A stretch of 64,000 bases of DNA from Puccinia triticina (taxonomy: Eukaryota > Basidiomycota > Pucciniomycetes > Pucciniales > Pucciniaceae), in the NCBI RefSeq assembly GCF_026914185.1, contig NC_070570.1, forward strand, positions 4,898,001-4,962,000. The letters run 5' to 3'. The translations under genes were made by a program, and so were the position numbers. The notes beneath the pieces are model-generated. The model was not told the DNA's origin and ran no database searches. It saw nothing but the letters and a program-made list of their open reading frames with translations. Positions 45,641 through 57,338 of this stretch are shown here, in pieces; the first letter of the stretch is position 1, and each line of letters begins with the position of its first letter.

Positions 45641-46274
45641 GAAGTAGTTGAGCTTTTTAAAAGTGAATAGTGTGGAGTAGGGCTAAAATTTCATGATAAA
45701 ACAGAAGCTCAATTCAAAACAAAGTTAAACCTTAAATGTAAAAAGATGGAAGAGAGTTCAGGTAAAATTGATGATGAAGGAAGACTTTAGGTCAGCTGCG
45801 CTGACTCAGGCTGACAGATACTATGTGCCTCTGATTCTCATCATCATTTGGAATGAATTGAAGTAAAGGAAGCATGTCACTGATAGATTTGTACTGTTGC
45901 CTTGTTTGACAAGGAAACAGCTTCTCACTTTAATTGTTTGGGAGCACTGGATGATCAAAAAACTTCTTACTGAATTATGCAATGACTTCAAAATATCCAC
46001 CTCACACTGACAAAATTTAGCAAGAGAAAACATTTTCTAAGAAGAAGGAATATCTACAATTGTCAAGAGGACTTTTTTTGTAATTGATATGTTTCATTTT
46101 TTTTTTTTTTTTGACGCTTTTTCAGGACTTGATTGCCATCTATATGTGATAAAATAAAAATGAGTAAAAAATTCTATTCATTGAGCTACAGCTGATCTGA
46201 TATTTACAATTGGAATCTCTAATTTCTTTGGTAAAAGAAATTGTTAGAAAATAAACAAATAAACTAAAGTTTTA

Positions 46275-46424
46275 GGCCCCGTTTGGAGCCAATATAATTT
46301 GGGCAATATATGAGTTTTTTTGCGTGAAATCCTATGTGACATCTGATCAGGTCCACCAAAACTTGATCAGATGTCACAAAATTCCAGATTATATCACACA
46401 ATTATATCGGCTCCAAACGGGGCC
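46275..46424. mobile_element. PIF/Harbinger (Tourist-like) MITE
   Basis: 150 bp with perfect inverted ends GGCCCCGTTTGGAGCC and the 3-bp duplication TTA (46272-46274 and 46425-46427). A GGCC-CGTTTGG start with a TTA/TAA duplication is characteristic of Tourist/PIF-Harbinger MITEs. Confidence 0.92.
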
Positions 46425-46493
46425 TTAGGTTTTAAAAAGCTAATATCTCTTGAGGTACAAGCGTGAAGCTTCATTCAGGTAGGGATCTGCCTT

Positions 46494-48427
46494 TCAAAAT
46501 GACTTCTCTTTGAATTTCTCAGCTGCTTTTGAAGTATCAATTGTGTTAAACAACATTTTACCAATGCTTTGCATTCTAGTCATATGCTCTCTATCATTTA
46601 GCCAAATATATAAAGAATCTTTTGGTCCCCTTTTCAGAACTTCATCACAGATTTTTTCAAATTTTGGAAGGAATTTTGTCCCTTCTTTTTGGTATTTTTT
46701 CACAACCAATTCAAATTCTGGAGGACTGATAGGCTTTTGCAAAACTTCTGCCCCTTCAAACCAAAAGTTGTAATAGTCACTGATCATCCTGTCGGATTCA
46801 AAGACCTTCCAGTACATTGCTGTCAAATTTATCTTAATCTCAAGATCTTCAGCAACTTCTAATACCATGTCTTCCTTTTTTCCCTCAAGATTATATTTAC
46901 CACGAATAAATTCCAGGACTCCGCAAATTGATGCAATTAGATCCTTTTCAGGACCATCAATCAATGACGGACCCAATGGATCAGATTTCCACTGAAGAAG
47001 CTTGAACAGTTTTGCAATGTCATCTTGTATTTCTTCCGCTTGCGGTTTACCAATGTATTTGCTGATTGTGAATGAATCCAAAGTCTCCCCAAATTCTACT
47101 GAGGGATTATATGTAATCCACTTATTACCATGAATCTTCATCTTTTCAAATAAGAAAGACAAATCCAGAGTGGCGGCCTGTTCATCACTCATGACTGAGG
47201 ATTGGTTTAGCATGGAAACATTCAAGTCAGTACAGACCAATTAAAGCTATATATCCTTTGTTTTTTTCCCACTCTACACAGGGGAATCCCTGCGCCTAAG
47301 GAGATTGCTTCGGCAGACTAGTTGAAAGCCTACCATCTGCCCCCCCCCCCCAAAAAAAAAAAAAAGAAGAAGAAGAAATACAAGAAGTCTGTTGAAGCTG
47401 CAACCCTTTGCTGAGTAAGTTATATTATGTAGCTTCAGCCTGCACCAGCTTTCCAATAATGTAAACCTTATTGGGCAATTCTGGGTTGCAGCGGCGCACG
47501 GGAGCCGAGCGCGGCAACTTCGCGACGACAGAAGGCCCGATGCGCGAAGAGTTGAGTGCTGAGTGATTTCAAAACTGTAAAACTAACTCACCCTTAAAAC
47601 AATCATTCAATAATCTCAAGTACCAATGTTCAGTCAAATTTATATGCTCCTTCCATATGTCCTCCTCGATTTCAAGCTGGAAGGACTTAGAGGCATAGGC
47701 AACCACTTGCCTGACCAGTTCGTCTTTTTTGAAGAACTCTTGAAAGGTTTTTCTCACAGATTTTTTGGTTACCATACCATTTTTCAACAAGAAGTCAATG
47801 TTTTGGAACACATACTTCCAAGCTAATATAGACTCAAATGAAATGGACCATGTATCTGATTTCAAAGGATTGACTTGGAAGTTGTAGTTGATTATTAATT
47901 CTTTCAATCCTTCCAAAATTTGGTTCCTACGCTTACTAATACCTTCTCCAATATCTTCTTGCTGTCTATCAATCAACGCAAATGTCCTTCGGATTTTGGG
48001 CATATCTTCTTCAGCAGGTTTATTTTCAACATATCTTTTGCCTATCTGAATAGTAAGCTTTGATTGCAAAGTCGCCAGAGCTTCTAAATCTTCGTTTTTT
48101 GTGAAGAAAACTTCAAGCCTCCTAATGTTAGCACTGATTGGTAAATTTCATCAAAAACAGAACACATTAAATTTACCATTACTATTACCACGCTGGGTTT
48201 TGCCTACTCCTAGATAATCTTCTTTCCAATTATGGTAAGGCAACCTCCTTGGTGCAACCATGCCTTAAATGAATAAAGTAGAGATGAGATAGAATAATGA
48301 TCAATATATTATAGACCTTCTCATTGATATCTTTAGACTCATAAAGATGCATACCACCATATAACTGTTCAGTGCAAGATATGCCTGAAAAAGACCACAG
48401 GCAAACAAAAATAGATTGAAACTTCAT
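46494..48427 (-). CDS. Secreted hypothetical protein (candidate effector), paralogue 2
   Basis: Four exons on the minus strand (48427-48355, 48263-48177, 48110-47592, 47194-46494) give 459 residues in one frame. The signal peptide MKFQSIFVCLWSFSGISC is followed by helix-rich sequence similar to paralogue 1 (shared blocks AWKYVFQNID, VRQVVAYASKSF, LFKLLQWKSDPLG). Two splice changes are visible. The exon 3 acceptor AG used in paralogue 1 has become AA, and an AG 12 nt upstream keeps the frame, adding four residues. The exon 3 donor is a normal GTGAGT where paralogue 1 has GCAAGT. Exon 4 carries a seven-residue insertion (NKWITYN) absent from paralogue 1. Function unknown. Confidence 0.75.
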
Positions 48428-49112
48428 ACTATTTGTGGACCGGGAAAAGGAGTCAACTCTGCAAGATAGGAAAAACACAAGAAAATCCATCTTTATATAT
48501 TGCAATATTTTGATCTATTCCTGACATTTAGGGATCTGAAAGCCAAAAACATCAAAACCTATTGTATTACAACATACTGCCTTAAATACCTTTGTTGAAG
48601 GAAAAGATTTGACAGCTTTTGACAGTCCCTCCAAATAAGGTTTTATGTTTTCATGACATATGCCTGCATGTCATAACTTTGAGAAACCTAATTCAAATTG
48701 AAAGCAGCTCACTTCTGAAGGTGAAATACCCCCGCCCCCCCCCCCCCCCAAACAATTTGACAAATGTGTCAATGTACAGTTCCCAAAGTCTCAATTTGAT
48801 TCCTCCCTATCTGAGACACAATGCATTTTAACTATTTACTTGCTCCAGAGTGACAGTTACATACTTTCTCAAGAGTTCTGCCTACTGAATTCTGCAAAAT
48901 TCATCTTGTCTCTGATTTTTCAAAAGAAAAATACATGGATCAGATTTCTATGACACTGACAGACAGATCTGTGACACTGACAGATAGATCTTTGTATCTG
49001 GCATTAAAGTGTTCAACAGTAAAGTGCCTTTTTATGATGTGTTCACAGACCCTGCTGTGTGGCTTGCCTCACCAGGAGGCCAATGAGCGTGTATACATAG
49101 AGGCAATGTAAT

Positions 49113-49263
49113 GGAGGACTTCCTGACACCTAAATGATTTGATTTATAGGGAGCCACTAAGCCTTGTTTGCCAGTGAAAACTTGATCTTGATCAATTTTC
49201 ACCAACCAGTAAGGTTTATGCTTTCCCGCCAGATCAAGCATTTTAGATCACAGGAAGTCCTCC
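49113..49263. mobile_element. GGAGGACTTCC MITE, copy in duplication 2
   Basis: 151 bp bounded by GGAGGACTTCCTG and its inverted partner. Interior differs from the copy at 40195. Duplicate 1 (about 43065) lacks it. Target duplication unclear. Confidence 0.7.
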
Positions 49264-49800
49264 AAATTGCAATGCATGTAAGCTTGATGCTGGCGTGAGC
49301 CCTGTCAGCATCCAGCAGGGGAAACAACCGGTGGGGTCAAATGGTGTGATACTTATACCACAGCATGATTCTTGGGGAGATGAAGAGCTATGAAATTTCA
49401 ATTTGTTACTTGCCTCAGATTTCTAACAAAATACCAATTGTTTCATATTTCATCACAACAGATACATCTTGTACTTCTCTGGCAGTATTGAAGTTTTCAG
49501 AAAGACAGAGCCTGTCAGGGCTTGTCCATGCCAATTTGATAAGATTACAGACACTGCGGCTAGTGTGGCTTGCCAGCGCTTACCTCACCAGGATTCCAGT
49601 GAGTCTAAATATGTTACATTTAGGGGATTTGCAATAATTGTTACACTAATGGAATTAATAAAGAATCAACCACAACAAGATTTGTGGCCTGCAGGGTCCT
49701 GATAAACTGGCATGATATTTGAGCATAGCTTGGTAGTATTTGAGCCATTTTTTTTGGGAAATTTACTTTTAAGTGTTTTTGAGGTTTTTCCCCCATACAG

Positions 49801-50742
49801 ATCCTGCATTGAGAAAAAAAGGCATTAAATTTCAAATTATTTGATGTTCAATTGATATTGAAGGGTATTTCAAGGCCAAAAAAAAAACAGGTCAAATACC
49901 ACTGTGCTATGCTCTGCATGAGAAATGTACCACAGTACAATTCTTGTGTAGAGTAGCAGAGGTATTTGGGAGTCTCTTATTCATGTTTGCTGCTTGTTGG
50001 CAGAACCTGAAATCTGAATACACCATGTTGTTACCCTCATACTCAACTGTCTTCTGTGAGTGCTGTTTCTGAGCAATGTGAGGGACCCATTGGTTCATTT
50101 GCAGGAGGTCAACCAATATCACATGCATTCTCACATTTCCAGCCTCACAATCCAATTTTCTACATCAAAATTACTTCCAAAGGACATAGATATATGCTTG
50201 TATATAGGAGAAAATGCAGAAGCAGCTGATTCTAATGTTGCCAGAGGTAACAAGTGAATCATGCAGTTAGAGGGTGGTACATAATTTGGTTAGAAGGAAA
50301 TTTCAGCCAAGCCAGCTTCAAGTTTCAACCCAACTTCAAGATATTTGATTCAATTCCCTCCCTCATACTATAGGAGGGTACTTGCGGCCTGCAAGCAAGG
50401 TGGGAATTGTGTTAAGCTTGGCTTGGGCCCCCACCCCACCTTCTGATAGGATAAATAAAAACTTAAAAGGTCCTAGTTGGAAATAGGGGGGTTGAGATTG
50501 CACCAATGGCAAAAATGTTTGCTAATTTTAACCAGGTGTGGTTGCTTATGCACAATTTTTATGAAGTAGTGGCAGAACGGAGGACATGCGGGTACGGTTC
50601 ACGGGCGGCCCGATTGATACCCGTTGGTGAGAACGGGCGTCGGCCAATCAGGCCTGACTCGATCCGCGGTGCGCACCCAGCCGCACCCGCCCCCCTTAAA
50701 CCAAGGAAGAGCTGCCGTTGGCATTTCAGATCACACAACATC
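49801..50742. other. Intergenic
   Basis: AT-rich with no coding signal to about 50.5 kb, then GC-rich (50575-50700), which may be the 5' flank of the next gene. No element boundaries found. Confidence 0.5.
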
Positions 50743-51487
50743 ATGGTCGCCGCTATCCTACCCGTCCATCGAGCAGGAACACTCAATCGACTCTCCCTCA
50801 GATTGGGTGCTCAACCCCGAAAACAAGGCTCTTGTCGGCAATCTTCTTCTCAAACTCCGCCGCCACCATCTGATCATCGGGTTCCTACTTCTCAAGCTCG
50901 GGCCCTTCGATCGATCATCTCCCTCTATCATTCCTCTGAAAATTTCGCTCCGCTCAATTCCAAGTTGAGTATCTGCAATTTCTTCTGGTTTTTCATGAAT
51001 TATGAAGCAAAATAACATCAAACGGATGTATCTGTATTAACCTCGTTTGAAAAACAATGTTTTTTTTTCAAGTGAACGACTTGTCCAATTTATAGATGAT
51101 TCGCTGCTATTCAAGAAACCGCCGAGTCCATATTCAGCGACACACAGTCCGAACTTTCTAAGTACGACGATCAGGAGTTTAACATTAAACAAGACAATTT
51201 TGAGGGCGGGAGAGACGGAACAGGATCTGAACCCGATCGTCTCATCGCATCGGATCCGAGCAGGAAACCAGCGATGGATGGCCCTCAAGGATGCACTTTG
51301 TGGAACCTGTCAAAGCGAAACCCTTCTCGACACCCCACGTCCCTCATCCAGATTCGCTTCTAAGTTTGGCGCGCATGATTGGTCATCTCCCTCATCTTCG
51401 ACTCAGTCTTCCCTTCCTAAACCTAAACCTGGTCTAGAAGTTGTACAAGAAAATTGGGAGGACCTACAGAAAATTCCCACTTCTTGA
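50743..51487 (+). CDS. Hypothetical protein with mitochondrial-like N terminus
   Basis: Two exons, 50743-50963 and 51073-51487, joined by a GTTGAG...TTTCAAG intron, give 211 residues. The N terminus (MVAAILPVHRAGTLNRLSLR and on) is basic, hydroxylated and free of acidic residues for over 40 positions, typical of a matrix targeting sequence. The C terminus contains KPGLEVVQENWEDLQK. No family recognised. A second frame across 51119-51363 is also open and protein-like, so the exon 2 frame is not certain. Confidence 0.45.
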
Positions 51488-52735
51488 AAAAAATGATATA
51501 ATTTCCCCTTCAAAGGCACCTCCACGAGTCTTTTCTATCAATGACACCAGCCAAACTCGCATTCTCAAAGACTCGGTCCCTCTGTTAACTATTTCTTTTC
51601 TGATTATTACATGTGCCAAAGACCAAATAAGACCAAAAGTCACATAGCCCTCGGGATTTCCTAGTCGAACATATGGCTCACCCACCAAATGGCTCCCAAC
51701 CTAGTTCTGGGGCCTATGGTAATATGAATTAGCTAGTAGTATTTATCCTTTACTATCTGTTTAACAATCTGAGACGGCAGGTTGCTAACACTACGGCGTT
51801 AGCGATCAAATAAAGAACTGGTACGCCAACGCTTTGTTGCGAAAAATGTAGCGTAGCGGCCTATCCTTTGTAAGAGACCTGGGAGCAACAATACTCGAAC
51901 TCAATTACTGGGCGTGTGGTTGGACAAGAGGAAACAGAAGGAACAAAAGAAGTCCGATGATCTCAACTATTGCAATTAATTGACTATTTAGAAGCTCTGT
52001 CTGATCGTAATCTGTTTGCAAGGTAGTATGACGCCATGCCGGGAGGTGTAGCACTCAAATCCATGGCCCAAAAAAGAACACTCCCCGGGGGCGGGGCCTC
52101 TCCTTGCCGATAGAAAAATTATGTACACCGAGCGCTCGGTTTGGGCGGTGAAGTCACAGCGGCGATCAATTCTCGAATTAGTGGAGTTTCGACTCTTCAT
52201 CTCGCCATACAATTGCAGATGGCAGCACAATTGTGGATTACAAAAAAGGGCACATTTGTTGGTGCACACTTGCAAAAGCCTGATCACCTGGCACCAGCGT
52301 TGCTTCGGATGGCATGTGTCCCCTATAAACATCTCGATGGAGTCTGGACCATTCTCTCCGTTATCACCTCGAGGACAAGATGCAATTTAAATTAACCCAA
52401 ACGTCATCAAGTGACAAATAGGCTTTTAACAAGGATGAGAATGGATTCCAAAAAATCGGCTCACCGAACTTCGGAAGCTTGGTAGCTCGGTCTCCCGCGC
52501 CAATCGCTGTCGAATTTAAGGAGTTCCATTAGTTCCATTGAGTCATGGAATTTATAAGGTCAAGCAGCTTTTTCGTGCAAGCAGTTTGCACCAGTCTCAT
52601 GACCGTTCATGACCTCAAGCTCTTCACTCAGTTGAACATTTGAGGAATCCCCGCGACTCGAGCTGACTGCAGTTTGGAATTTCCTAGTGTATCGACTTCT
52701 CCTATTTTGCTTCCGGCTTGATATATCGGTACAAG
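51488..52735. other. Intergenic, RGS-LOV upstream region
   Basis: 51780-51880 contains GCTAACACTACGGCGTTAGC and a GTAGCGTAGCGGCC stretch ending near CCTTTG, probably a decayed relative of the AGCG-rich TIR elements. The final 300 bases before 52736 should hold the RGS-LOV promoter; no motif is claimed. Confidence 0.4.
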
Positions 52736-55700
52736 ATGTCTCGCCACCAGCCCTCCACGAATGAGAGCAACACTCCAGCTCGTCAAGTTACTTCTGCAAT
52801 CCCACTTGCTCAAGGCATGACAAAAAGCCAATCAAATGTACGTCAACGCATGCAGCATGTATGCCACACAAGACTTTTGAAAATCATTGCCGGTTTGCTC
52901 AATGCTCATGAAGTCGAGTTATCCTCCGTGGGATGTGGTAACATTTTCATTGCAGAAATCCAGTCATGGTAGGATTCGAACGCATCAGAAAACAGGCTGT
53001 CAAGGCCCACATATACGGACAGCCTCCAGCTCATCAGAGGTCGCTTCAAGTCATTCGAGCATCATACAAAAAACACCAAGAAGTGTGTTAACTTTTATAC
53101 AAGATGGCCAATTTTTGCTAGGAATGCTGATAACCATCTGATACCTATGCAGTCATCTACAGCGATCATCCAACGGTCTGTTCTCCAGTGCCCTCAGTAA
53201 TATCAATCCCAATAACCTTGAGTGATTGTGACACGGATAGTGATGATGGGTCCAACATGGAACAGTTCAGTGGTTTTTAATGTCTCTTTGTTAAAGCCGA
53301 TCGCTAACGCTTGATGCATCAATTTGTCAACAGTGGCGTCTTGGACGCACCATCAGAACCGACCGAACGCGTCGAATTTCCTAATCAACCCTTGAGAATT
53401 TTCAATTCTTCAGATGATCGGATGGAACATAGCCTTCCGATGCCGCGAGCCATGAATCTGGGTAGCAGTGCTTCTACAGAGGTTACTGTTCCAGCTGATG
53501 CTCCGCTCGAAACAATGTATGGGAAAGAACTAACTTCTTATCCTCACCAAACTGCCATTGAAGAGGAGATGAAAGCGAGTCTACTCTCGTTATTAAGTCT
53601 TGAATCTTTCACGTATATGCTGTCAAAACCCGAGACTCGCAACGTTTTTCGAGAATGGTTGATCGTTCAACGAGGCGAAGAAAAGCTAGATCGATGGACT
53701 GAAGAGTCTCGGATCAACCAACTGCACACAGAGGCCCAACAAAGCGCCAAGCATCTACTGCGTAAGCAAAACTCTTTTTAATCACTGGATGCATCGTCCT
53801 GATCAACTTTTGTCACAGAAAATTATCACGAGTACGATGGCAAAGACGGCACCAGAACCAATCACATTGACATGCTCAACGACGATGCCATCAGGGAGAC
53901 CATCAACCTGGCGCATTCATCACAGGTTTTGGTTGCCAGTCGGCAACACTTACTCGAGTCTTTGTATAATGATACCTTCAAGGTTTGCTCACTACTTAAT
54001 ATCGTCAACCCGTGTTCAAATCCAACTAACACAAACATTCCTAGCAATTCATAACCAGCAAGCTCCTGGAAATCACTAAAATGAAACTACGCAGCGGCGT
54101 AGATGAAAAAACTTGTAAAGGTTTAGGTAATCAACAAGTCATATACCTGCATAATGTTCCCCCGAAAAATATTGACTTGATTGCGATGTTCCTTGACTAC
54201 ATTCCAGGCGATTCATTTGTTGTGAGCAACCCACGTCTTAGGTGAGCTCTAAAACGGTTTCGACACATCATCTCGAAATTGAAAGAAGGGCATCAACATA
54301 TTTCACGCTTTTCCTCAGGGACAATCCAGTGGTCATGGTTTCACCCAGCTTTAGGTTAGGGTTACCACTTGGTTGTTTGATATGCATCAATGTTACTTAT
54401 CAAAGGGTTTTTATGATTGGGTGCGACAGCGCAACTACAGGTAAGTCTTTTTCTGGTTTTCCAGATCAGAGAAGATATTTGGTCTGAAATGCCGTTCTGA
54501 AAATATCACTGCAATAGGCCACGAAAGAAATTCGATTATTGGCATGAATTGTCGGTTCCTACAAGGTAAACGGTTTCGCATTTCTTCATCCTTCCACAAC
54601 AGCGTGGAATTAAGCATGTCTTGCGTATGTGTTCCCCCTCAAATTCTTCAGGGCCTGGAACCAGTCCGCAATCAATTCAACGTCTTCGACAAGCCTTAAA
54701 GCAAGGCCTCCCTTGCGTGGAGCTTCTTCTCAATTATAAAGCCGATGGGACACCTTTCTACTGTCTCCTGAGTATCATTCCATTGTTTGATGGAAAAGGC
54801 TATCTCAGTTGTAAGCAAAGCACTTCGTCATCCCTTGACATGGCTTCTTTCCTGATTTCAATTTCGGCTCCACCAGATTATATAGGTGGACAAATCGTAC
54901 GCGACATTCTTTCTAATTGACTGTTTGCGTCGCGTTGCTCAAATTTTGATTTGGGAACTACGTAGAACGTCACCGACGAACTGCGCAACAATCAAATAAT
55001 GTCTTTGATTTCACAAACCAACTCTGCTCCCGAGAAAATCACATCGGCAGATTTTCAGCTTCCAACGCGTACACTAGCTCGCCAAGCCACATCTAATAAA
55101 ATTGCTACTATCAACCCGAGGCTTTTAAATGCGCAATATGGCAACCTTGATTCTCGTGCTAGCAATCTTACCCTCAACGCGAAAGCAAAAACCCCCAAAC
55201 CTCTTTCTCTCAGTTGGTTTAGTTCCAAGATCAAGCCGGACAAAAATAGCGAAGATGTCGAATTTACCAAGCCAGATGATAGACTTGAATTTAAGAGTTC
55301 GGACTTGCACCAGAGTCTTTCAGCTTTTCAATCCACGTATTCAAGGGTTAGCTACATCAATTATTCCAATATCTATTTAGTGAAACGCGCCAAGCTGACC
55401 CAACTTTTCACTGCGAATTGTTCATCAAGCTCATATTATTCAACAAGACCACTCGCTCGATCGTTTTTGTTACGCCCCAAGCGTTGGATTTTTTAGGTTA
55501 GATTTGCATTTCCACTGATTTCACTTGAGGAAAGGCTGTACTTAAATGTATATCAAGCCTATCGAATCAATGCGCCTTGCTACTTTTTTGCACTGCTAAT
55601 CTAAATCAAATCCTCACCCTTTTGAACGTTTTTGATTACCCTGCGACGCCAGGTTTTCCGACTGAGACGGTCGAAGAAACTTACTCATCTGCACTCCTTC

Positions 55701-56155
55701 ATCACGATTTCTTCGACTTGGTGGAAAACTGCAAGACTACTCGCAAAACCCCTATCACCAAAAAGGTCTTGAAAAATATAATTTCCAAGTACGTTTTTAG
55801 TGTTACTTGTCTTTTATCGCACAAATACCCTGCTAAAGTTACATGAAATCTCTCTCGTAGGGATGCTTCTGCATCCTTCCAATGCGAGTTGTGTTGGTCT
55901 TATACGTTGGATGACCAACAGTCAGCTTGCATGTTCTTTCGCATCATGTCACTAAGCCGGACATCCTTGAATTGACGCGCTTCTTCTGCTGCAGCACGCG
56001 AATTATTTTGAAACAAAGAAAAAAGGTTCAAGTTGTTGAAACCAGTGAGTTGGCTCGGTTCAGATTCCTATTTCATGTTCCCACTACTAACCACGTGATG
56101 TGCTTCTTTCCTCTATCTAGGTGTAGTCCATGTGAGTGTTTGGATTCCTAACTGA
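52736..56155 (+). CDS. RGS-LOV blue-light photoreceptor
   Basis: An 18-exon model (first 52736-52837, main RGS exon 53334-53761, LOV exons 54319-54354, 54430-54440, 54518-54565, 54652-54810, 54877-54896, last 56121-56155) keeps frame throughout and gives 689 residues. Order: low-complexity N terminus; RGS domain (SFTYMLSKPETRNVFREWL ... ESLYNDTFKQF); LOV domain with DNPVV, SPSF, the flavin-cysteine motif GMNCRFLQGP, YKADGTPFYC and YYIGGQINVTDEL; then a Ser/Lys-rich linker and a C-terminal region of unknown function. The photoactive cysteine is present, so FMN adduct formation is expected. RGS domains accelerate GTP hydrolysis by G-alpha. The fungal RGS-LOV protein BcLOV4 binds membrane lipids on illumination; a similar role is inferred here. 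Fourth LOV piece is a predicted 11-nt microexon. Confidence 0.88.
54430..54440 (+). other. Predicted 11-nt microexon of the RGS-LOV gene
   Basis: CGCAACTACAG between GCGACAG and GTAAGT. With it, the spacing between SPSF and NCRFLQ equals that of standard LOV domains and TG aligns with the conserved TG position. The longer alternative exon beginning at about 54412 would add roughly nine residues to the fold. Confidence 0.6.
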
Positions 56156-57338
56156 CCACGCAGAGAACTTGATACTAATTCCCGTGCCTACATCGGCTAA
56201 TGGGGAGCTTAGTTGACCCCTTTGATGGTGAGTTGGCTCATGAAGCAATCTACATGGCATAAGAAGACTAACTTGACCAATCATTCAGGACCGAACTGGC
56301 AATTGTGCCTCTTACGTTGCAATTCTGAGCTAATTGCATGGACCTTACACTTACAGTATCATTAAACCACTCTTCATTCTGCCAATGCTGCTCACAATGG
56401 AACACATCACACAGCAATCGAAGAGAGCACCCGTCAATCATGAAAATCAATGTAAAGTAATGAAGCACTACTTGGCGGGAAATTAATGAACGCCGCTTCC
56501 AATGGATTTCATTCCAGTCATCTATCCAAATGAAGATCTCTTCAATCAAATATGTATGTAGACAATTTTTTGTGCACAGTGTATAAATTAGATGTAATTT
56601 TTGGTATATTCGAAGCTTATCATAGTTTTCAAGACCCCAAAGTGACAATTATGTATTACAGACAATCTGCACCGTCTTACAAAAGTATTTGGCTACAAAA
56701 TACACAGTGAAGGTAATGGTAGTGAGGGTTCGAACTTCGCAAAGTTCCCTGGTTTTTGTAGACAAATCAGATGATGAAGTGCGGATGAGAAGCATGTCAG
56801 ATGACTGATCTCTCTTAGGGTTGACTTGGCGGCGGTCACCTTGCCAACACTTGCACAAGCCTTGAGTGCAATTGAAATAATACGTTGGATTTTTCACGTT
56901 TTCACAATATCAATAATCGCCTCTAAAAAGATGGTTTGCGAGTCTAGAAACAACCGGAAAGAATCATAATTAGTAAGTTTCTGCAAAAATATGCGACAAA
57001 AGACAATAAAATAGTAAACACTACAACCAAAACAACACTCAAATACTGAGATACTTCTAAAGATTAAAATAACAATATGTAAGGGGAATGTATACTGCAT
57101 TATATTCAAAGAAAGATCTATACATTATATGTCAAGTACACACATACAAAGCGCATAAAGAAGCAAAAAGCAATGTAAAAAAGATAATTATACGTCGTAA
57201 TATACCATGAAAACAACCAAGCGTTCAACAAGAGATGAAAAATTGAACAAATCCGAGCCGAGAGAAAGCTAGGTAAAGAGACGGAGATGAGAGAGGGAGA
57301 GGGAGGACAGAGGGGAGAGGAGGGCTGCGGGCGATAAG
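56156..57338. other. Intergenic between convergent genes
   Basis: AT-rich 3' flanks of RGS-LOV and myosin. A (GAGA)n-type purine stretch lies at 57285-57325. No gene or element recognised. Confidence 0.55.

Larger units (their letters stand above)
45800..49800. repeat. Segmental duplication, copy 2
   Basis: Counterpart of 39830-43500, carrying paralogue 2. It differs by a PIF/Harbinger-like MITE (46275-46424) and a GGAGGACTTCC MITE (49113-49263) that copy 1 lacks at those places. Confidence 0.8.

Noticed and set aside
50559..51021. Minus-strand frames opposite the small mitochondrial-like gene
   Set aside because: Shadows of the plus-strand exon; no protein-like features of their own.
52960..53020. 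tRNA-like T-arm (TGGTAGGATTCGAACG) on the minus strand
   Set aside because: No matching anticodon and D arms follow at the right spacing, and the stretch lies within a predicted coding exon.
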